Shown: positions 1 through 10,682 of the stretch, piece by piece
Position numbering within the stretch: position 1 is the first letter of the stretch
Layout of the letters: every line of letters begins with the position of its first letter
From: Brassica napus
Lineage: Eukaryota; Streptophyta; Magnoliopsida; Brassicales; Brassicaceae
Assembly: GCF_020379485.1 (NCBI RefSeq)
Contig: NC_063439.1
Span: forward strand, 13,833,683-13,897,682
Reading direction: 5' to 3'
Length of the DNA: 64,000 nt
The notes under the pieces: model-generated
What the model saw: only the letters and a program-made list of their open reading frames with translations
What the model was told of the DNA's origin: nothing
The model's database searches: none
Translations under genes and position numbers: made by a program

Positions 1-498
1 CCAGTCAGTACATATATCAACCGGCCACACTTAGATTCTTAAGAGAATCAAGCGCGCCCAAGCAAGGCCTCAAGCGGATTACACACAAGGCGATCTAGAT
101 CATCCGATCATCCTTTGGTGTATCCGAACATGCCTAAGTTCGGCCAAAGGCCAAGGAATTTGATTCTGAACCAGCCAAGGCCTTGGTTCAGTCTCTCCAG
201 ATCAGATCAAGTATAAATCAACACAATATACAGAGAGAAGGCGGTTTGAAGAGGAAGGGATAGAAAGGATGCAACCGGTACACAATCGGCCCCAAGGAAC
301 AATCAGATCATCCATCGGCTAAGGCCGATGGTCCGCAATTCACACCACTGACCTTAGGCGTGCGGTCTCCTTGCGCTGCCTCCTTCTCCTTCTCTTTCTC
401 TTTCTGTCTGGTATCCAACTCCATAAGCCTTGTCTTTCACGGTCTAGTCCTCGCCGGAACAGAACAAGCACCACCACTCAAAATATATATTAAGTATT
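1..498. other. Unassigned sequence at left window edge
   Basis: No coding region or element boundary is recognised. The stretch has a TATA-like TATAAAT near 212, a pyrimidine-rich run near 375-410 and several imperfect GGCCAAGG repeats. It may be the end of an LTR or leader of an element lying mostly outside the window, but no LTR edge, primer site or TSD supports that. Confidence 0.3.
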
Positions 499-2187
499 TG
501 ATAGTGATCTGGAGTTTGATCTAGGGAAGACAAATGATGTAGGCAACAATATCTTTAGTACACAATGATGTAAACAGTTTCCAGTAGGTAAAATGGACTT
601 TATTGATGAATAAGATAGAATATAATGAGTTGAACTAGATCGAATGATACAAATGAGATCGTTAAAGAAAGGATCTAAGATTGGGATGAAAACAAGGTCG
701 ATGTATGTGTGTAGCTCGGGAAATCGGCTAATTCCTACATCAACAAGGATCAACGGTCCCGATCAGTACATAAACATGTTACCTGTGCGAAAACATACAT
801 CAACTAGTACAAAATTTAATTTTCATACATGAACTTTCAAAATTTGGTTTTATCATACATTGACCTAATTTCCGTTAGTCAAACGTTGAGTTGTCGTTAA
901 CCGGTAATAGAAAACCGGCTAATTCCTACAACAACAGGGACCAATGATACATATCAATACATAAACACTTTACTTGTGCAAAAACATACATCAACTAATA
1001 CAAAATTCAAATTCAATACATGAACTTTTGAAATCTGGTTTTAACATACGCTAAAGCTTGATATTTACCTAACTTCAACTAGTCAAATAATATCGAAGAT
1101 AAATTGTCTGTCACGTATTGATTAAGTAAGGTTTTTAATGTATTATGTGGTAATTAAACTGTATTACGCGGTAATTGAATGAGAAAAATAAATCATGTAT
1201 GTCAAACGATTTTTTTTTGTGTGTAATTTATTAGTTAGTTTTTCTCTTTAATTTTTTCTTCAACTTTTACGACAACAGAAAACACTAACACCAAAATAAT
1301 GAAAGAAGACAAAATTGAACAAAGAGAAAAGAGAATTTCTTCGATAAGCTAAACATTTTCATTTCTCTCTGTCAATTACTACGTACTATGGTTTAATTAT
1401 CACATAATACAATAAAAAACTTTACTTAATCAATACATGACATACCATTTATTTTCGGTATTATTTGACTAGTGGAAATTAGGTAAATCTATTTTATTAA
1501 ATTTAATTACAAAATAAAACTAACATTATTTTCAACAGATTTATTACATCTTTTTTTTCCTTATTTTCACTCAACTTAACTACTTTATTAATTGCATTTT
1601 TTTCAAATAATTTGACAGCATGTCTTATAAAAATTTCGAAAGTTCATGTATTGAATTTAAATTTTGTATTAGTTGATGTATGTTTTTGTACAAGTGAAGT
1701 GTTTATGTATTGATCTGGACCATTGATCACTGTTGATGTAGGAATTAGCCAATTTTCTGTTACTGGTTAACGACAGCTCAACGTTTGACTAACGGAAATT
1801 AAGTCAATGTATGATAAAACTAAATTTTGAAAGTTTGCGTATGAAAATTAAACTTTCTAGTAGTTGATGTATGTTTTCGCACAGGTAACATGTTTATGTA
1901 CTGATCGGGACCGTTGGTCCTTGTTGATGTAGGAATTGGCCGATTTCCCTGTGTAGCTCTCTCTAGGGTTCTTAACGTCCCCTTCTTCATGTCGGTTCCT
2001 CTTCCTTTATAGTGAGTCGACCTTGTGATCTTCGTAACTGCTCCGCGATCTTCGTGACTGCTCTGCGATCTCCGGGACTTCGAAGTTTTCGTTTTCGAGC
2101 TTGATTGCTTGCTATGGGCTTCAGTTCCTTGCAGCCCATATCTTTGATCGTGGCCCATTAATGTACTGATCGAAATTGGGTCCAACA
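499..2187 (-). repeat. LTR of minus-strand Tat/Ogre-like element G, interrupted by a MULE element
   Basis: The right edge is clear: the + strand ends TTGGGTCCAACA at 2187 and is followed by a reversed polypurine tract, so the LTR starts TGTTGGACCC in its own sense. This resembles the TGTTGGGGTC start of the palindrome-family LTRs further right. The left edge at TGATAGTGATC (499) is a guess; no TSD was found. The MULE foldback element (718-1949) plus one 10-bp target copy must be removed, leaving roughly 450 bp. Confidence 0.45.
718..1949. mobile_element. Non-autonomous MULE-type foldback element with 10-bp TSD
   Basis: The ends are inverted copies, starting GGGAAATCGGC at 718 and ending with its complement at 1949. 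They are flanked by a perfect 10-bp duplication TGTGTAGCTC at 708-717 and 1950-1959, typical of Mutator-like elements (8-11 bp). The arms run about 718-1190 and 1368-1949. Each arm holds two tandem copies of a ~190-bp subunit beginning GGCTAATTCCTAC, so the subunit occurs four times, two per strand. The right arm has ~130 extra bases near 1490-1620. It encodes no protein and would need transposase in trans. Confidence 0.82.
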
Positions 2188-2202
2188 TTTGTCCCCCAGC
2201 CT
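2188..2202 (-). other. Reversed polypurine tract of element G
   Basis: TTTGTCCCCCAGCCT directly follows the LTR edge. Read on the minus strand this is AGGCTGGGGGACAAA just upstream of the LTR start, the usual place of the plus-strand primer. Confidence 0.6.
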
Positions 2203-2485
2203 TTTGGTTTATTTGGGAAACCGAAAGGGTGAAAACTGACGTTACCTGGCGGCGTCGCTATTCTCGGAAAGTGGGACATCACGCGCATCGGCTTGATTTG
2301 ATTTGTCGTCCATTTTCAAATCGTGTGGTTGAGATCGAGAGTTCGTGGTCAGTTAATCTTTAGTGTTTCGGGAACCGTTTATTTTATATATATTATACTT
2401 CACTGGATAGATCGTCTTCTTCGACACTACAATCCTTTTTTCTCTTTCATCATCTTTGGTATTTTCTTTTTCCTGTTTCGAATCT
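2203..2485 (+). other. Upstream region of the antisense gene in element G
   Basis: About 280 bases lie between G's polypurine tract and the first ATG of the gene running antisense to the element. It is probably the promoter/5' leader of that gene. No convincing TATA box was identified. Confidence 0.4.
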
Positions 2486-3855
2486 ATGGCTCTCGAAAAT
2501 TTTTGTCCTCATCTCCCAACGAGCATCGAGCCGAAACTTATCGAGACCCTTTACGAGCTCTGGGGAATCGATTATGCCGTTGAGATCGAGGCCTCTGAAG
2601 ATGGCGAAACTCCAGAGACTGTGAGGCCGGGGTATTGTGGGGCCTACACGTCGCATTTCCAAGACGGAGGTTTGTCATTTCCTCTTCCTCGCTTCCTTCT
2701 CGAGGCGCTCGCGGAGCTTGGGATGGCTTTTGCCCAGATGGCGCCTAATTTCTGGCGCTATTTCTTGACTTCGTGGATCCGAGCTAGAGAGGAGGGTCTC
2801 AGGTTCGGCCTTGAAGAATTGAAGCAGCTGTTTTCTATTTAGAGGAACAATTGCTTCCCTGGAACAATGATTCTTTCTCCTCGGCCTGGACGTTATGTTA
2901 TAGACGGTATTCCTAACAGGGATACTGGTGGAGGGAGAAATTATTCGTTTTTAAGATTAATCCGGCGTCGGTCGGCGACTTTGATTTTGAGACGATCCCT
3001 AGGGTGTGGTCCGACGAGATTGGTAGGTTTTTAGAGTTTCTTCTTTTCTTTGTTCTATTTCTCGAAGAGAATTTTACTCTTCGACTTCTTTTGGCGTTCT
3101 CTAACTTCTCTCTGGATGCGAGCTTCCTCCTCTGGACGATATGCGTGAGCATGATGCTTAAGTGCGGATAGCGGTCACGAATGCTAAGGTAATATGTCTC
3201 GCAATTGCTTCTGATGTTCTGTCGGGTTAGCTGATGATTGCCTGAATCTGTTGTTGCTTTTGCTTAGGCTATGGAGGCGAGTAACGAATACACCGCTTTG
3301 ATGGAGAAGCGCTTGGCTGACTTTCCGAGCAAAGAGGAGGTTGGAGGTCACCTTCTCACGATTCAACAGCTCAGAGGTGAGTTGGAGACCATTCGAGTGA
3401 TAGAGAAGCAGCGCGAGGTCGAGGTCGAGGGATTGAAGGGGAAGTTGGTTGCTACCGAGGCGGAGAAGGTTGCTCTCCAAACTGACATTGACTTGATGAA
3501 GGAAAAGCATAGGCGGGAGATAGAAGGTTGCAAGGCGACAACTCTCAAGGAACGCAGTCTTGCTCGTCGTTCTCTTGCCCAAGAGTACGACACGGTTCTT
3601 GCCGTGGTGAAGGATAATCTCTGAAAGAAGAAGGAAGAGACGGCTGCAGAAATTCGTTTGCAGGAGGTGCGAGCTCGTATTAAGGCTTTGACCGGGTACA
3701 GCGAAGGTGGTTTCGAGCTCGAAGAAGAGTTGGGGCGTCTTAAAGACCGGGAGATCTCGCTTGATCTTGATTATGGTGTTGCCTCGGTGTCGGATCCTTC
3801 CCTTAGTCGCCTCGATCTTCCTGAGGTTTCTGGTGATTCAGTTGATCAAGAATGA
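2486..3855 (+). pseudogene. Antisense gene of a Tat/Ogre-like element: putative gypsy-type N-terminal domain plus coiled coil (broken)
   Basis: The gene runs opposite to its element and starts just inside the 3' LTR. The first exon (ATG at 2486) encodes a region with the motif PLPRFLLEALAELGMAFAQ, which I associate with the 'putative gypsy type transposon' family (PF04195); assignment is from memory of the family. The C-terminal half (from 3268) is a highly charged coiled coil rich in Glu/Lys/Leu. Introns are suggested by GT near 3026 and by a GT at 3189 and TAG acceptor at 3267. Breaks: in-frame TAG at 2840, a one-base frameshift near 2928 (the frame continues correctly after it), and TGA at 3622 that looks like a former CGA. 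Function is unknown; antisense extra genes are known in Tat-lineage elements such as Grande. Confidence 0.6.
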
Positions 3856-4532
3856 CGCGAGGGTTAACCTGTTTGCTTTGGAGTTTTTGTAGTCTGCTTT
3901 ATTTTCAAAATCATTAACCAAAGTTGGACAAACTTCCATGAATCAAGCTTTAATGGTTTTAGCCAACAAATTATGTTCACTTCTTTTTGACCTATATACT
4001 AGGATTATATGTGAATCAAACATTAATGGTTGTAGCCACCAAGTCATGTTCTAATCCTTTACCTATAGAATTCTTATGAATCAAGTCTTAATGGTTGTAG
4101 CCACCAAGTCATGTTCTAATTCTTTCCTAAGTTTTTCTATTTCTATCTATATTATATATAAGAATATGTATATATATATATATTATAAATAAAAACCTAA
4201 ATTCGAAATTGAGAGAGAGAGGGTGATAAATCTACACAAGGCATTACCTTCCAGACGTGTTTGAAGAATCTGATCCCATGTATACCAAGCCCCAAGACAA
4301 GCAAAGTTGAGTTCAATTAGGTTGGAGGTCAAGTTTGGTTCCTTCAAACATTCTGAGCAAGTTTAACATAGTTGACATGTTGATTCACTTTGGTATCTTT
4401 AGTGCTATCTGCAACTAGTAAGGTTAGATAATAAGTAAAAATCAACAAGTTCATTAACCCCTTCTTGACTCAATAAAAACTCTTTCTGAAAATATTTTCA
4501 TAAGACTCATGAATAAACTAATATCAGTAAAC

Positions 4533-4546
4533 CTCCCCCCAGACTT
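4533..4546 (-). other. Internal (second) polypurine tract of element C
   Basis: CTCCCCCCAGACTT is the complement of AAGTCTGGGGGGAG. The same site occurs in A at 19713 and N at 62013, well upstream of the normal polypurine tract, and is followed in element sense by TGATAT, which mimics the LTR start. Confidence 0.6.
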
Positions 4547-4848
4547 AAACTACCCTGTCCCTAGTGTAAATTAAGTCGAAGCTATGGTGACAACTAAAAC
4601 ATAAGGACTCAATGTAACAAGTTAGAACGATATACCAGAACGTATTAGATGTCAATCGATGCAATTGTGTTGTCATCGGTCGCGGCAGGTGATGTTCTGT
4701 CGATCGATGTCGACAGTGTTTCTTCGGTCGATACTCATGGCAATCGTCTACTCGGATCTTTTTTATTTTTTTTCTTTTTATGACCTGCAATAATTAAAAA
4801 CTAACATAAGTACTAAACTAATAAAAACCAATTAGATATTACCTAATA

Positions 4849-4864
4849 GTGGGTTGCCTCCCAC
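4849..4864 (-). other. Conserved hairpin GTGGGAGGCAACCCAC in element C
   Basis: The 16-base motif (complement on the + strand) folds as GTGGG/CCCAC. It sits just after the end of the coding region in C, A, N and F, across two distinct element families. Confidence 0.6.
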
Positions 4865-4914
4865 TCAGTGCTTTGTTATAGTCATTTAGCTTGACTATGG
4901 AGGTGATTTGGCTA

Positions 4915-6479
4915 CTAATGTGGAAATCTAGGACTTGCTGGGACGTAAGTTTTCATCTCCTCTATGCGCTTGTTGAGCCATGTACCAGTGAAGTCTCGCA
5001 TTGCTTCATCTCCTCTGCGCCATTTGTCCTTCATTGTTACAGTTTCATTCTCTATCTTCAGCAGTCTTTCTTCAAGACTCTCAAGTTGAAACTCATTCCT
5101 TAGGAGTGTGGCATATGCGTCGTCTGAGATCTCCTCTCCATGGTTGTTTGTATCAGACATATCTGATGTCATCTTTGGTACTAGCCTCCCTCGGTTTGTA
5201 GCTCCGTCGATCGATGTCTGTCTATGATTGTCGGTCGATATGTTGTTGCGTCTATTGATCGATGTTGATGCTTCTGGTCGACGAGCCATGTATCTCTGAA
5301 TCTCCATTAATTCCATCTGTATTGCTTCTATCTGAGAAGTCAAAGAACTCATTGTAAGGTCCATCGGGAAATAGATGTCATCACATCTTCTATCAAGCCT
5401 CTCTTATGATGTTTCCAGAGTTCTGTAGATCTCTTCTACCAACTGATCAATCTCTGCTCTGGTGTAAGAATTTGGTTGAGACTTCATCGTATTTGAATGT
5501 TTGAGGTCATCGTCGATCGATGTTGAGAGATGTTTGTCGATCGATGTTGGTGTAGTTGCTTCGGCCGCATGTTGTGTCTGTATCCTGGCTATGTCTTGCC
5601 TCATCTCCTACATGCATGTAGTCAACCAACTGATGCTATCATGCAGTGGGTAGTAGAGACCATCAAGCTTCATCTCGAAGTCACCTTCATTATTTTCTTG
5701 GGCTCCACAGACTCCATAAAACATCTCATTGATCTCATCCTTGGTGTAGATTCTGGTACTAGCTTGGTTTGTGTGAATGACCTTGCATGTCCTGGAAGAC
5801 ATAGATAGTTGTGCTCTTCTATTGAGGCTCTTTCCAGAAGACATCTGATATCATCTTTGGATACACGGATGATGTGTCCATCTACATCTCTGGCATGTCC
5901 ATGATCATCTTTGTAGACTCCATACTAATCCTTCTCCTCCTAGTGGAATCTCCTAGTGCCGCGTCTGTCGATCGATGATGGGACGTCAATGTCGATCGAC
6001 GGTCGGGTAGCTCTCGTGAAAAAGCAGCTAAAATGTGTTCCTTCCCCACAAGCTTTTGCTCAATGTTGATCTACTTCATCACGTTCTTGCATGTTTAGAA
6101 GTTCCTCAGGAGTGAAACCCTTATGAAGCTCTTCTGCGTGTGGTTGAGATATTGCTGTCTCTACTACAAAGCTCTCGTGATAGTGATCATCTGCCCAACT
6201 TCCAATTGAGTAATCTCGTTCTCGTGCATGGTCGACTCTAGTGTCGATCGATGGGTAGTAGGCACTGTCGGTCGATGCTCGTCTGCAGCTTGTCTGACGA
6301 AGACGAATGTCGATCAATATTGGGACGGTTTTGTCGATCGACATCGTATTCCATTTCCAAGAGGAAAGGTGGAGAAGTCTATCTTCCTCTGCAAGGATCG
6401 CTCTATACTTTATAGCTCGTTCCTCCTCGTAATCCTCATCATACTCCTCTGTATGCAGGGTAGCAGTGTGCATCGCCAT
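4915..6479 (-). pseudogene. SID-rich coiled-coil extension of element C polyprotein (broken)
   Basis: Several minus-strand fragments (4915-5364, 5404-5604, 5608-5844, 6060-6479) match in order the C-terminal extension of A and N. Recognisable repeats include YTKDEINEM, YTRAEIDQL and RRCDDIYFP followed by coiled-coil sequence and runs containing Ser-Ile-Asp. Frameshifts and stops separate the pieces. No reverse transcriptase or integrase residue pattern is present. Function is unknown. Confidence 0.6.
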
Positions 6480-6551
6480 GGTGGGATTGTAGTAGTCATT
6501 CTCCCAATCGTCTGGACTACTGTCGATCGATTCTTCCTTGTGATTGTCGAT

Positions 6552-7407
6552 CTATTTTTGATTGGGACTATCGATCCATGTTGCGGTATGAGTTTCAATC
6601 GACCTAGAGTACTCTGCCTTGTACTCAGCTCCATAGTGGCATGCTGCTATGAGTCCTGAATCATCAATTCTTCTGAAGGACGTCTGTGGCTTCATGATTG
6701 GATTAAGATCATAGTAGACATGTGGGTCTACGAGCGTCAGGCACAACTGGTTGCTTTGCATGCTGCACACTGCTCCTACTGTTGACAAGAAGGCTCTCCC
6801 AAGCGACAAAGAAGAGTTCAAGTTTAGCTTGATATCCAAGACATAGAAATCAACTAGAACTAGGGCATTACCAGTCTTCACCTCTAGGTCTCTTACAATT
6901 CCTCCTGAGCTTCTCTGAGAACAATCCACAAAAGTGAACAATTCCGTGGAAGGCTCCACCTTCAGACCCAGATTGTCTGCCATAACACTAGGTAGGATGC
7001 TGTCTGATACGCGTGTGTCACACAGTGCATGTGAGAACTCAATACCCTTCACCATACATGGTATTGCAAACTTCCCAGGATCACTCTTCTTCTTCAGTGT
7101 AATCCTCTTCTTCATCTTATCTCTTGCCTCATAGAACATTCTACTAATGTCCTCTCTGGTCTCTCTGAAGTGGAATCTTGAAAACTCTCTTTTCGAAACT
7201 TTCCATCTCTTTCTCATTAGCTCTCCTTTTCAGATGCTTAGCAACCTTTCCTTTTCTCTTCCTCAAGGTTCTCCTCATAAGAACCTTATCAACTTCCATA
7301 GGCTCTGCTTCATCATCTGAATGTATATTGGTGGTCTCTGGAGGGTTAAATGAAGGTTTGGGTTGTGGCCGGAGTGCATTGAGACGGGTGACGTCTATCT
7401 TTGGCAT
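6552..7407 (-). pseudogene. Retroviral-type aspartic protease of element C, active site destroyed
   Basis: The protein contains the flap and flanking landmarks seen in A and N (KKSDPGKFAIPC, FTFVDCSQRSSGGI, SLGRAFLSTVGAVC). The catalytic triplet, Asp-Thr-Gly in A and N, reads Asp-Thr-Arg here (Asp codon at 7017-7019), so the protease would be inactive. The N-terminal portion (to 7407) carries the basic RKRKGK linker that precedes protease in the family; it lies in another frame, showing a frameshift near 7150-7215. Confidence 0.75.
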
Positions 7408-7482
7408 CTACACTCGATATGTGAGAGGTGCGTGTCGCTCGATGGGCGCTGGAGGTTGTCGATCGACGGTGGTCTCTCTCTG

Positions 7483-8123
7483 TCAATCGATGGCAGGATA
7501 AGTTTGCCGATCGATTTTTACATAAACAGGGCTGGGCGGAAGTGGGTGTCTTGCTGTAAAATCCTCATGAGTCATGATCCTCACGGCATTGAAAGTTGCA
7601 GTTGACTCTGTAGGTGTCGTCGATCGATGCTCTGGAGAGGCTGTCGATCGGTTTTGTTTGCAATCCGTTGATCGATGTTCGAGATCTGGCGTCGATCGAC
7701 ACCAATGCGATCCGCCGAAACTCATAGAACTCTCTACTTTGAAATATCCTTCTTTGAGCTTCTCCTGCTTCACCACTTGCCATAAATCATCATCTATGAT
7801 CGCATTCACGTGGTGCTTCATCACATCATCGCCTACCCCTCTTGTTATGGCTTCTTGCCTCTTAGCAGCTTCTCATGTATGAACAACCTGCATCTCAAGC
7901 TTCTTCACATGAGTGCTCAAAGTTTCAAACTTTGTGTTCAGGTTGTTGTAGACAGAGTTAATCTTCCCTTTGAAGTCCACAGTCATGCTCTGCTGTCCCT
8001 CAAGAACCCTATCAAGCATCGCTTCAATCTTGCTCTCCTGAGTATGTGGTGGTGGCTTCTGGTAAGATGAGTTTTGATAACTCCTGTTGTTGTTGCTGTA
8101 GTTGTTTCTGTAGGATTTCTGGT
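7483..8123 (-). pseudogene. C-terminal part of gag of element C, truncated by element B
   Basis: The minus-strand text contains QESKIEAMLDRVLEGQQS and a coiled-coil segment matching the region just after the Asn/Gln-rich tract in A's gag. Reading ends at 8123, where B's LTR begins. The N-terminal capsid-like half is absent from this copy. Confidence 0.7.
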
Positions 8124-8766
8124 TGATAACACTCAAATTATCCTAAGGAGTGAATTACTCTCTCAAAAAAAGATGTTCATTTGTAGTACTTAGGGATTGA
8201 ATCCACAGGAAGCTAAGGAACTTAACAAATCTAATCAGATTTGTTAAGCTAGGTTGCTTAATGATTTAAATGTAAAGTTGCAGGTTTGTGAGCAAGTTGC
8301 TCGATTGATTGATTGGGGTTTTGGTACTTAAATGGAAATAGCTAGATTTAGGGCTTTTATTCAGGTATTAAGAATTATAATCCTACAAATGCCTAACAAA
8401 TTGTATACATGATATTATAGAGCTCAACACTTAATAACAAACCATTAGGCTTTCGCTTTTTTGGTTTGTCTATTGACCAGTGTCGATCGATTATTCTATT
8501 GGAATATCGATCGATACACTTGTTGAAACGTCAACCGATTATTCGATAGGAATATCGATCGCCGCTCTTGGTCAAGCGTTAATGCGCAGATCGAATATGG
8601 TTACTAAGCTTCCTATATGAGCTCTCGCCTACTCTAGCAATGTAAGCTCAGTTAGGATGGATTCAGGGTGAGATGCAAGCTATCGCTTATGTCTACAACT
8701 TCTAGGGCAAGTTCTAGGTAGCTAATCTAGAAACATGCATTAATGACAATCCTAAAGATGAATATC

Positions 8767-10126
8767 TGATATACCATGGATTTGATCCATTTTTATCCAT
8801 GGTATAAAAGTGTTTTACTATCCATATATGATATATTCTATCCTATTAGGTATGTTTTCATGTTCAGGAGTATCTTGGAGTAAAGTGATGATTATGGAGC
8901 ATTTAGGAGCTTAAAAGAGATTTCATTCGAGCTCACCATTAGAGGTCGATATGCAGAAGCAATCGATCGATGCACACCCAGTGCCATCGATCGATACATA
9001 AGAGAAGCCTCGACGATTGAAGATTATGATCGATCGATGTACATCCTGTACCATCGATCGATGTCGAGACGCAGAACGCGTGACTTGGTTCCAGCCGACT
9101 TTAAACCCAAGGCTTCACCAAATTACAAGATTACCCCTGATGAGTTTTTAACCGAATAGTTATATACTTGCCTAAGTGTTAAGAGGCAAAAAGAGAGCTT
9201 TTACAATCATTGTATTCTTACTTTCAGCAAGAGAGAGAGAGAGAGAAAGTTTTATGAGAGAAGATCATAGAGAGATTTGTGATTGGCATTGATTCATATG
9301 TTCTATTCTATGCAGTTTTTACTTATATTTTGTGTCATGAATTGCTTAGCTATCTCTGAGTAGTTTTTTTGTTAGATTCAGGGTTCAAATAGGTTAGAGG
9401 GATTAGCCCCAACTATAGAATCACTTAGTTGTGATATTCATTGATTGATTTTTCTTAATGCTTGTTCTAGCCTTGCTAACTAGAATATTGAACCTAGGAA
9501 TTTGCATGTGTCAAGCATCCTTGATCATCCTGTCCGGAATCTAATCTGTCATGCTAGGACTGCTAGAGAGAGCTAACCGCTGATCTAGGAGACTAGTGAG
9601 CATTATCAACCTGTGCCTAGGGCTTACCTAGACGCTATCGATCGATATCGTCATCTGACAATTGATCGATATTGTGAAAGGTGTATCGATCGATATCCCT
9701 ATAGGATCATCGATCGACACTTTCTTGTGATCAAAAGACGACAGTTGAGATCCAATATCTAGTTAGTTAACCAGTGAAACATTGCCATCGCAGATCACTG
9801 TGATTAAGGAGTTGAGCTCTAATATATCATGCATGCAACTGTTAGGCATCTATAAGATTATAATCTCCAACACCTGAATAGAAACCCTGCATCTAATATC
9901 TTCCAATAAAGCTACACCCCCAATCATCTTGTTAGCGAGTAATAGACTTGCTCAATTAGGATTGCTATTTACTTTTAAACCCATAAAACAACAAACACCT
10001 AGAATTAATAACCTGACTGGATTTAATAGGTTCCCCAGCTCCTTGTGGATTCAATCCCTAAGTACTGCAATTGAACCTCTTATTTAAGAGAGTAATTTAC
10101 TCCTTAGGGTAATTTGAGTGGTATCA
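8767..10126 (+). repeat. Solo LTR of the SID family with TSD ATATC
   Basis: It runs from TGATATACC to GGTATCA and is flanked by ATATC at 8762-8766 and 10127-10131. No internal region remains, so it is the product of LTR-LTR recombination. It includes two TCGATCGA hairpin pairs, a (GA)n tract near 9232, TATA-like TTATATAC near 9160, and a further cluster of TCGATCGA copies near 9640-9720. Confidence 0.92.
8962..9062 (+). other. Two LTR hairpins built from paired TCGATCGA palindromes
   Basis: Hairpin 1: ATCGATCGATGCAC (8962-8975), 5-base loop, GTGCCATCGATCGAT (8981-8995). Hairpin 2: ATCGATCGATGTAC (9029-9042), 5-base loop, GTACCATCGATCGAT (9048-9062). Each stem pairs fully apart from one bulged base, and the inner step differs in a compensating way (CAC/GTG versus TAC/GTA). 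Confidence 0.7.
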
Positions 10127-10682
10127 ATATCATAACTTAGCAATCTATAGTTGGAGTTAATCCCTCATAACCTATTTAAACCATAAATCTAACAAGAGAA
10201 CTACTCAGACATGGTCAACCAATTCATAGCGACAATAAAGTATAAAAACTGCATAGATAAATATATAGATATCAATGGAGTTCCAATCATAAATCTCTTT
10301 GGATCTTCTCTCCAATCTACTAAAAATCCTAGAAAACGTTTTCTGTAAAATCAGCCAAATAAGAAAACATACTTTTCTTCTAACATGTTGGCAAAGCTTA
10401 TATAGTTAGGTTAAAACTTGTCAGGGATAATCTTGTAATTAGGTGAAGACTTGGGCTCTAAGTCGGCTGAGACCAAATGGGCTTTCTGCGCACTTCGCTG
10501 TCGATCGATGTTAAGATGTAAACATCGATCGATTATTCTTCCTCAATGTGGACCGATGGTCGTGCTCAATGGTCATCTCGGATGCTTACTCCAAATATCT
10601 CCAAAATACTACAAAATCGTCACTTTCCTCCAAATCACTCTTGATTCTATAAATATGCTAAATTGACTCTATAATTTAATAA

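Larger units (their letters stand above)
3889..8123 (-). mobile_element. Element C: truncated non-autonomous SID-family gag-protease retrotransposon
   Basis: Minus-strand internal region homologous to elements A and N: gag C-terminus, protease, SID-rich extension, then 3' untranslated region. The 3' LTR and final polypurine tract are missing on the left, where it meets G sequence at about 3889. The gag N-terminus is missing because B's LTR starts at 8124 inside gag. Reading frames are shattered throughout, so this is one of the oldest layers in the window. Confidence 0.8.
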
